From contig URBN01000031.1 of the NCBI GenBank assembly GCA_900546145.1, forward strand, positions 1-23,584: DNA of 23,584 nt, written 5' to 3'. Position numbers and translations under genes: made by a program. Source of the stretch: an uncultured Desulfovibrio sp. (lineage in GTDB: Bacteria > Desulfobacterota > Desulfovibrionia > Desulfovibrionales > Desulfovibrionaceae). Numbering within the stretch: position 1 is the stretch's first letter; each line of letters opens with the position of its first letter. The notes below the pieces were generated by a model. That model did not search any database and was not told the DNA's origin. It worked only from the letters and a program-made list of their open reading frames with translations. Below are positions 14,919 to 20,780 of the stretch, one piece after another.

Positions 14919-16301
14919 TCAGTTTTTGAGGCTGTTGATGGGGGCAGGGATACGGCCGCCGAGACTGATGAAGCCGGAGGAGTCCCCCCTGGGAACGGGA
15001 ATGATGGTGCATTCGCCGAGAAGCCCGCCGAAGGAGACCTTCTCACCAACGCCCTTTCCCGGAACAGGAATGAGGCGCACGGCAGTGGTTTTGTGATTGA
15101 TCATGCCGATAGCCATTTCATCGGCGATGATGCCGGCTATGGTGGAGGCTGAGGTGTCGCCCGGAATGGCGATCATATCGAGGCCGACGGAGCAGACGCT
15201 GGTCATGGCTTCGAGTTTTTCCATGTTCAGGAAGCCGGACGTGGCCGCCGCCTCGATGCTGGAATCTTCGGAGACGGGGATGAAGGCGCCAGAGAGCCCT
15301 CCTACTGAAGAGGAAGCAAAGGAGCCGCCTTTCTTTACTGCGTCATTAAGCATGGCAAGGACAGCTGTGCTGCCCGGGGCTCCCATGACGGAAAGGCCGC
15401 AGCTTTGGAATATTTCGCCTACCGAGTCGCCGACGGCGGGGGTCGGCGCGAGGGACAGATCCGCCACGCCGAAGGGGATGCCAAGGCGCTCGGCAACCTC
15501 GTTGCCGATGATCTCACCCACGCGGGTCACCTTGTAGGCTGTGCGCTTGATGACTTCAGAAACCTTGAGGAGAGAAAGTCCGCAGCCCTGGGTGCGGCTC
15601 TTTTCAAGCGCTCTGTCTATGGCCTTTTTCACAACTCCGGGGCCGGACACGCCCACGTTGATGACGCAGTCCGGTTCGCCGACGCCGAGGTAGGCGCCTG
15701 CCATGAAGGGCACGTCCTGCGGGATGTTGCAGAAGACCACGAGCTTGGTGCAGCCGAAGCCGCCTCTGTCGGCCGTAGCCTTGGCAGTTTCCAGGATCTG
15801 GCGTCCCATGAGAGCCGCGGCATCCATGTTGATGCCCGCGCGGGAACTTGCGATGTTGATTGATGAGCAGACGCGCTCCGTTGTGGCCAGGGCTTCCGGA
15901 ATGGCTTCAATAAGGGCCTTGTCGCCATGGGCGAAACCTTTCTCCACAAGGGCTGAGAAGCCTCCCAGAAAATCAACGCCGGCTTCCTTGGCTGCTTCGT
16001 CGAGAGCCTGGCATATGCGGACCATGCCGTCCGGGCCGAAAGGGCCTCCAACCACGGCGATGGGACTTACGCTGATGCGTTTGTTAACGACGGGGATACC
16101 GTATTTGTCTCCAACCTCGTTGCACACGGAGACGAGGTTTGACGCGTATTTGCGGAGTTTCGCGCGCATATTGCCAATGAAAAGATCCAGGTCGTGGCTG
16201 ACGCAGTCAAAAAGACTGACTCCGAGCGTGACCGTGCGGACATCGAGGTGTTCGCTGCGCACCATATCGAGGGTGCTGATGATTTCTCTGTCAGAGAGCA
16301 T
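14919..16301 (-). CDS. DUF711/UPF0210 'PFL family' protein
   Basis: A 460-residue cytoplasmic protein of the UPF0210 (DUF711) family, near the usual 450. The family has no established reaction; it is called 'PFL family' for fold similarity to pyruvate formate-lyase, not shared activity. Recognisable parts: the N-terminal MVRSEHLDVRTVTLGVSLFDCVS, then GIPVVNKRISVSPIAVVGG, a glycine-rich GVSGPGVVKKAI segment, ADLSLAPTPAVGDSVGEIFQ, SVGGLSGAFIPVSEDSSI, and the C-terminal INHKTTAVRLIPVPGKGVGE. There is no classical C-terminal glycyl-radical motif. It follows the ACT-domain gene after 41 bases and almost certainly shares its transcript. The ACT/DUF711 pairing is known in other bacteria, so the partner may sense an amino acid for it; this is inference. 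Confidence 0.92.
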   Translation of the reverse strand: MLSDREIISTLDMVRSEHLDVRTVTLGVSLFDCVSHDLDLFIGNMRAKLRKYASNLVSVCNEVGDKYGIPVVNKRISVSPIAVVGGPFGPDGMVRICQALDEAAKEAGVDFLGGFSALVEKGFAHGDKALIEAIPEALATTERVCSSINIASSRAGINMDAAALMGRQILETAKATADRGGFGCTKLVVFCNIPQDVPFMAGAYLGVGEPDCVINVGVSGPGVVKKAIDRALEKSRTQGCGLSLLKVSEVIKRTAYKVTRVGEIIGNEVAERLGIPFGVADLSLAPTPAVGDSVGEIFQSCGLSVMGAPGSTAVLAMLNDAVKKGGSFASSSVGGLSGAFIPVSEDSSIEAAATSGFLNMEKLEAMTSVCSVGLDMIAIPGDTSASTIAGIIADEMAIGMINHKTTAVRLIPVPGKGVGEKVSFGGLLGECTIIPVPRGDSSGFISLGGRIPAPINSLKN

Positions 16302-16342
16302 ATGAATCCCAACTTCCTTCTGTTCTTGCGAACGGTTCCCGG

Positions 16343-16906
16343 TTAATTTTCGGAGATGCGGTGCATGGCTTCGAAAATGCGGCGGTGCTGCATGGCGACT
16401 GTGAGATGGAGCTCCTTGCCCTTGCTCTGGATTTCCCGGCGCAGGCGGCCCGCGTCGACGTCTTTCGGGACAAGTATTTCAAAGGAGACCAGGGCATCGC
16501 CGCCGTCCTGACGCGAAACGAATTTGAGAGATTCGATGCTGACCCTGTGGGCTGCGAAAACATGGGCCAGGCCTGCCACGAGGCCTGGCCTGTCAGGGCC
16601 GTTGGCCGTTACCACGTAAGGCTCAGTGACAGGGGAGTCCTCATCGGTCTGGGCCGGCGAGGCCTCGCGTATAAGGAAGGAGACATCGTGAAACTGATTT
16701 TTGAGGCCGCACTCGAGCCGTTTGCGGAGTTCTTCGATGTTAAGGTCGTCGGGAACTTCCACGAGGAAGGTGGCTGAAAAGTCTCCACCGATGAGAACCT
16801 GGGCGAGCTGCGCGATGTTGCAATTGCTGTCGGCCATGGTCCGAGCCACGTTGGCGACGATGCCGGAACGGTTTCTTCCCAGAAAGGAAATGGAAAATTT
16901 CTGCAC
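16343..16906 (-). CDS. Two-ACT-domain protein (GcvR-like)
   Basis: A 187-residue cytoplasmic protein with two ACT-type ligand-binding domains. The first (residues 1-80) begins KFSISFLGRNRSGIVANVARTMADSNCNI; the second (about 95-175) begins EPYVVTANGPDRPGLVAGLAHVFAAHRVSIESL. ACT domains usually bind amino acids and pass the signal to an enzyme or regulator. The closest described type is the GcvR-like repressor accessory protein, but no gcv genes are nearby. The neighbour is DUF711, often linked to a single short ACT protein elsewhere. The start is a GTG at 16906 with only a weak upstream purine stretch. A candidate promoter lies at 16976-17004. Confidence 0.88.
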   Translation of the reverse strand: MQKFSISFLGRNRSGIVANVARTMADSNCNIAQLAQVLIGGDFSATFLVEVPDDLNIEELRKRLECGLKNQFHDVSFLIREASPAQTDEDSPVTEPYVVTANGPDRPGLVAGLAHVFAAHRVSIESLKFVSRQDGGDALVSFEILVPKDVDAGRLRREIQSKGKELHLTVAMQHRRIFEAMHRISEN

Positions 16907-16975
16907 TGTTTCTGCTCAGTATGGTGAAATGTTGCTGTTCGGCGCACACAGCCGCGATGGCGGCGCGGCTCTGGC

Positions 16976-17004
16976 AATATAGGTTATGGGGGGCCCTTGC
17001 ACAA
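16976..17004 (-). promoter_or_regulatory. Candidate promoter of the ACT/DUF711 operon
   Basis: On the minus strand TTGTGC (17004-16999) and TATATT (16981-16976, five of six consensus bases) are separated by exactly 17 bases, giving a leader of about 65 nt. The -35 is weak (three of six). Confidence 0.4.
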
Positions 17005-17020
17005 GGACGGGGAAAGGGCC

Positions 17021-17062
17021 TTGGCTCCCATTCTTGACGCGGCAATATAGATAGAATAAATC
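17021..17062 (+). promoter_or_regulatory. Candidate lysS promoter region
   Basis: TTGGCT (17021-17026) and TTGACG (17034-17039) are possible -35 boxes. The A/T-rich segment 17044-17061 contains overlapping -10-like hexamers (TATAGA at 17046, TAGAAT at 17052, TAAATC at 17057). No single pair is ideal; TTGACG with TAAATC has 17-base spacing. The promoter probably lies here, but the exact boxes are uncertain. Confidence 0.4.
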
Positions 17063-17144
17063 GAAACATTCTAAGGGCGTTCATCCCGGATGGAACGTGA
17101 ACCGGGAGAGCCCCAACATATCGTGCCTGGAGAGAGGGAGAAAC

Positions 17145-17157
17145 GGGGGCAGCCCCC
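17145..17157 (+). repeat. Short GC hairpin in the lysS leader
   Basis: GGGGG (17145-17149) and CCCCC (17153-17157) form a 5-bp stem with a 3-nt loop, followed by TCTTATCT. It resembles a weak attenuator in the transcribed region before the favoured lysS start. An alternative outer pairing of AGAGGG with CCCTCT is possible. Confidence 0.35.
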
Positions 17158-17213
17158 TCTTATCTCCGTCTGCCGCCAAAGGCCCGCGCGCTGAAGCGCA
17201 GGAGCCGAGTTTC

Positions 17214-17218
17214 AGGAG
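17214..17218 (+). promoter_or_regulatory. Ribosome binding site deciding the lysS start
   Basis: AGGAG at 17214-17218 lies seven bases before the in-frame GTG at 17226. The upstream GTG (17097) has no comparable site, and neither do the downstream ATGs (17313, 17319). Confidence 0.6.
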
Positions 17219-17225
17219 CTATTTC

Positions 17226-18824
17226 GTGGAAGAGAACAGGGAAAATCAGAAAGGTAAGGCGTCCAAGCCGAAGGTCAAGCTTGCGACAAAATCATCTCAC
17301 GCCGCGTATTTCATGCCGATGCTTGAAAGTTTTGCGGAACATGATGTCCTTAATGAAGTGATCAAAAGCAGGGTTGTGAAATCCTGTGACATTCTGGACA
17401 GCGGCGTACCCCTGTTCCCCAATGATTTCAGGCAGAAAATATCCGTCGCCGAAGTTTTCAGCAGGTTTGACAGCCTCAGTCCCGAAGAGCTTGAGGGGCA
17501 GCAGGAAGTCGTAGAAGGCCTTGCCGGCCGCATAGTTTCCCTGCGCTCCTTCGGAAAGGTCATCTTTTTCCATATTCAGGATCAGACAGGCCGTCTGCAG
17601 TGCTATGCCCAGCGGGACAGCCTCGGCGAAATGTTCAAGCTGCTCAAGAAGCTCGACGTGGGCGACATCGTGGGACTCTCGGGCACCATGTTCCGCACCA
17701 AGACAGGGGAACTCACGCTGTCCTGCAGCAGCCTCAAGCTCATTACCCGCTCCATGCGTCCCCTGCCCGAAAAATATCACGGGCTCAAGGATATGGAGAC
17801 GCGCTACCGCCAGCGGTATGTTGACCTCATCGTGAACCCGCGGGCCAGAGAGATTTTTCAGAAGCGCAGCCTCATTGTGAGCGAATTCCGCCGTTTTATG
17901 GAGGAAAAAGGCTTCATGGAAGTGGAAACCCCCATGATGCATCCCATTGCCGGCGGCGCAGCGGCGAAACCCTTCATTACGCACCACAACGCTCTGGATA
18001 TGGATCTGTATATGCGGATAGCTCCGGAGCTGTATCTTAAGCGTCTCCTGGTGGGCGGCTTTGAACGGGTCTTTGAGATCAACCGCTGTTTTCGCAATGA
18101 AGGCCTGGACACGAAGCATAATCCTGAATTCACAACCTGTGAGTTCTACTGGGCCTACCATAATTTCTATGACCTTATGGATCTGACGGAAGAGTTGTTT
18201 GAACGCCTGGCCCTCAAGGTCTGCGGAACAGCCGTTATCACCTATCAGGGACAGGAGATCGATCTGCGCAGGGGACACTGGACAAGAATCACGTATTACG
18301 ATGCCCTCGAGAAGATAGGCGGCCACAAGCCCGAATTCTACAACGACTACGCCAAAGTAAGGTCGTATCTCCTGGAACGCGGGGAAAAGGTGCAGGAAGG
18401 CGAGAGCCTTGCCAAGATGCACTCCCAGCTCTTTGACCTCGATGTGGAGGAGAAGCTCATCCAGCCAACCTTCGTTTACGAATACCCGATTGAAATTTCA
18501 CCGCTTTCCCGCCGCAACAATGAGACTCCCGAGATCGTTGACCGTTATGAGCTCTTTATTACGGGGCGCGAAATGGGCAATGCCTTCTCGGAACTGAATG
18601 ATCCCATTGACCAGCGCGGGCGCTTTGAGGAGCAGATGGCCGAACGTGCGGCCGGTGATGACGAAGCCCACTGTATGGATGAGGACTTTCTGCGTGCTCT
18701 GGAATACGGCATGCCTCCGGCGGCCGGACAGGGCATCGGCATTGACCGTCTGGCCATGCTTCTCACCGATTCCGCGAGCATCAGGGAAGTCATTCTCTTC
18801 CCGCTCCTTCGTCCTGAAGTCTAA
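17226..18824 (+). CDS. lysS: Lysyl-tRNA synthetase, class II
   Basis: Charges tRNA-Lys with lysine in the cytoplasm using ATP. With the GTG at 17226 the protein has 532 residues, about 30 more than the usual 490-510. The extra N terminus is lysine-rich (ENQKGKASKPKVKLATKSS), resembling the tRNA-binding extensions of some LysRS. An OB-fold anticodon-binding domain follows (VVEGLAGRIVSLRSFGKVIFFHIQDQTGRLQCY), then the class II core: motif 1 region GFMEVETPMMHPIAGGAAAKPF, motif 2 FERVFEINRCFRNEGLDTKHNPEFTTCEFY (about 279-308) and motif 3 GQGIGIDRLAML (about 501-512). Other possible starts are GTG 17097 (longer, 575 residues) and ATG 17313/17319 (about 500 residues, matching most relatives). The chosen start rests on its ribosome binding site. 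It leads the lysS-lolC-lolD-bamA cluster. Confidence 0.95.
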   Translation: MEENRENQKGKASKPKVKLATKSSHAAYFMPMLESFAEHDVLNEVIKSRVVKSCDILDSGVPLFPNDFRQKISVAEVFSRFDSLSPEELEGQQEVVEGLAGRIVSLRSFGKVIFFHIQDQTGRLQCYAQRDSLGEMFKLLKKLDVGDIVGLSGTMFRTKTGELTLSCSSLKLITRSMRPLPEKYHGLKDMETRYRQRYVDLIVNPRAREIFQKRSLIVSEFRRFMEEKGFMEVETPMMHPIAGGAAAKPFITHHNALDMDLYMRIAPELYLKRLLVGGFERVFEINRCFRNEGLDTKHNPEFTTCEFYWAYHNFYDLMDLTEELFERLALKVCGTAVITYQGQEIDLRRGHWTRITYYDALEKIGGHKPEFYNDYAKVRSYLLERGEKVQEGESLAKMHSQLFDLDVEEKLIQPTFVYEYPIEISPLSRRNNETPEIVDRYELFITGREMGNAFSELNDPIDQRGRFEEQMAERAAGDDEAHCMDEDFLRALEYGMPPAAGQGIGIDRLAMLLTDSASIREVILFPLLRPEV

Positions 18825-18862
18825 CTCCGGGCCCGTTCCCGGGACACATACGGGATACTGAC

Positions 18863-20092
18863 GTGAGCTTTGAATTCTTTGTAGCGAGACGTTACCTGTT
18901 CTCCCACCGCAAGCAGGCGTTCATCTACGTGATTTCCCTGATGTCCATCATCGGGGTGGCTCTGGGTGTTGCCGCGCTTGTGGTCGTGCTTGGTGTCTAC
19001 AACGGCCTGACCACGGATATGCGCGACAAGATTCTGGGAGCCAACGCTCACGGTATTGTCCTGAGTTATATTCCTGATGCCTTCGGGAAAAATCCGGGAC
19101 TGCGTGATGAGATCCTGCATACTCCCGGAGTCACTGGTGCCACTCCTTTTATCTATACTGAGGTTATGCTTTCCTCCGGGGATGGCGTGAAGGGACTCAT
19201 GCTCAGGGGCGTGGATCCCCGGACAGCTCCCGGCGTGCTCAGCATGCTGAAGGCCATCAAGAAAGGCTCCATAAATGGACTTGAAACGGGAGATGGCACT
19301 CCCGGCATTATCATAGGCGAGGAACTCGCGAAGCATATCGGCCTTGGTATGGGCAGCCGTGTCAACCTGCTGTCCCCGTCTGGCGAGAAGACCACGACTG
19401 GCTTCCAGCCCCGCATCCGTCCCTTCGAGGTGGCCGGCATCTTCAAGACGGGCATGTACGAGTATGATTCCTCTCTTGCTTTTGTGACCCTGGATGCTGC
19501 CCGGGAGCTGCTTGGCCTGGATCCTGGCTTCCTGTCAGGCATCGAGATCACTGTCGATGACGTGTACAGAGCTGACGAGATTACGAAAGAGCTTACGGAC
19601 AATATCGGCAACCCGTTCTATGCCCGCAGCTGGATGGATATGAACGCCAATCTTTTCGCCGCACTCAAACTCGAAAAGATAGGGATGTTCATTCTGCTCA
19701 TCATGGTCGTGCTTATCGGCTCCTTCTCCATCGTGGCCACACTGGTCATGCTGGTCATGGAGAAGACCCGCGACATCGCAGTCATGATGAGCATGGGCGC
19801 CACACGAAAGATGATTCGCCGCATCTTCATGTATCAGGGGACAATTATCGGTTTTGTCGGCACCATGCTTGGATACGCTTTGGGACTGACTGTCGGCTAC
19901 CTGCTCAAGCGCTATCAGTTCATCAAACTCCCGGAAAATGTGTATACTCTGGATCACCTGCCCATCATCATCACGGTTCCGGACGTCCTGATCATTGGCG
20001 GTGCGGCGATGCTTCTGTGCTTCCTTTCCACGCTTTACCCGGCCAGGCAGGCTTCCAGACTCAAGCCTGCTGATGCCCTGAGGTACGAATAG
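18863..20092 (+). CDS. lolC: Lipoprotein-releasing ABC permease (LolC/LolE family)
   Basis: A 409-residue inner membrane permease that, with LolD, extracts mature lipoproteins from the inner membrane for transfer to the LolA carrier. Architecture matches LolC/E: FVARRYLFSHRKQ at the N terminus, first transmembrane helix about 20-48 (FIYVISLMSIIGVALGVAALVVVLGVYNG), a periplasmic domain of about 220 residues, then three helices in the FtsX domain (about 272-297, 325-348, 375-395) ending YPARQASRLKPADALRYE. The start is GTG at 18863 with a weak purine site, 38 bases after lysS. Only one such permease gene is present, so the complex is probably a homodimer as in other single-permease bacteria; a second copy outside the window cannot be excluded. 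Confidence 0.93.
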   Translation: MSFEFFVARRYLFSHRKQAFIYVISLMSIIGVALGVAALVVVLGVYNGLTTDMRDKILGANAHGIVLSYIPDAFGKNPGLRDEILHTPGVTGATPFIYTEVMLSSGDGVKGLMLRGVDPRTAPGVLSMLKAIKKGSINGLETGDGTPGIIIGEELAKHIGLGMGSRVNLLSPSGEKTTTGFQPRIRPFEVAGIFKTGMYEYDSSLAFVTLDAARELLGLDPGFLSGIEITVDDVYRADEITKELTDNIGNPFYARSWMDMNANLFAALKLEKIGMFILLIMVVLIGSFSIVATLVMLVMEKTRDIAVMMSMGATRKMIRRIFMYQGTIIGFVGTMLGYALGLTVGYLLKRYQFIKLPENVYTLDHLPIIITVPDVLIIGGAAMLLCFLSTLYPARQASRLKPADALRYE

Positions 20093-20093
20093 C

Positions 20094-20780
20094 ATGGACG
20101 AACTCTACGAATTTCAGCACGTGGTGAAGACCTACGGCGAGGGAGGGCGGAAGCTCGTCATCCTCAATGATGTCAGCATCACTGTCCATAAAGGCGAGCA
20201 GCTTGCCATTGTCGGAGCCTCCGGGTCAGGCAAGAGCACGCTCTTGCATCTTATGGGGGCTCTTGATACTCCAACATCGGGAAAAGTCGTTTTCGACGGT
20301 CAGGATCTCTTTTCCCTGCCGCCGGACGAACAGGCGCGGTTCCGCAACCGTACCTGCGGATATGTTTTTCAGTTCCATCATCTTCTTCCGGAATTCACGG
20401 CAGAGGAAAACGTCGCCATGCCGGGCATCATCGCCGGCCAGTCCCGGGATGACTGCCTCTCAAGGGCGAGGGAAATGCTGGGCATGGTCGGACTTGCTGA
20501 CAAGCACGAGGCCAGAGTGAATACTCTTTCCGGCGGTGAAAGCCAGCGTGTCGCCATCGCGAGAGCCATTTCACAGCACCCCAAAGTGCTTCTGGCCGAT
20601 GAGCCGACGGGGAACCTGGATGAAAAAAACGGCGCGCAGGTTAGCGCGCTTTTGCGTGAACTTAACCGCGAGCTGGGAATGACCATGGTCGTTGTCACTC
20701 ACAATGTCGAATTGGCCGCGGGTCTGGACCGCAGCCTGGAGCTGAGATCGGGACAATTATATGAAAAGACTTTTGCGTAG
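20094..20780 (+). CDS. lolD: Lipoprotein-releasing ABC ATPase LolD
   Basis: A 228-residue ATPase of the LolD/MacB-like family, driving lipoprotein release with the adjacent permease. It has Walker A GASGSGKST (41-49), Q-loop YVFQFHHLLPEF (the FQ.H.LLPEF sequence is typical of LolD), signature LSGGESQR (146-153), Walker B VLLADEP (166-172) and TGNLDE, and an H-loop in VVTHNVELA. It starts one base after the permease stop and overlaps the bamA start by 20 bases, so the three genes are probably translated in a coupled way. Confidence 0.95.
   Translation: MDELYEFQHVVKTYGEGGRKLVILNDVSITVHKGEQLAIVGASGSGKSTLLHLMGALDTPTSGKVVFDGQDLFSLPPDEQARFRNRTCGYVFQFHHLLPEFTAEENVAMPGIIAGQSRDDCLSRAREMLGMVGLADKHEARVNTLSGGESQRVAIARAISQHPKVLLADEPTGNLDEKNGAQVSALLRELNRELGMTMVVVTHNVELAAGLDRSLELRSGQLYEKTFA

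Noticed and set aside
17083..17160. A T-box riboswitch before lysS (TGGAAC followed by G-rich sequence and a hairpin)
   Set aside because: The match to the T-box core is partial, no Stem I or specifier loop could be recognised in the short leader, and T-boxes are not expected for lysS in this type of bacterium.
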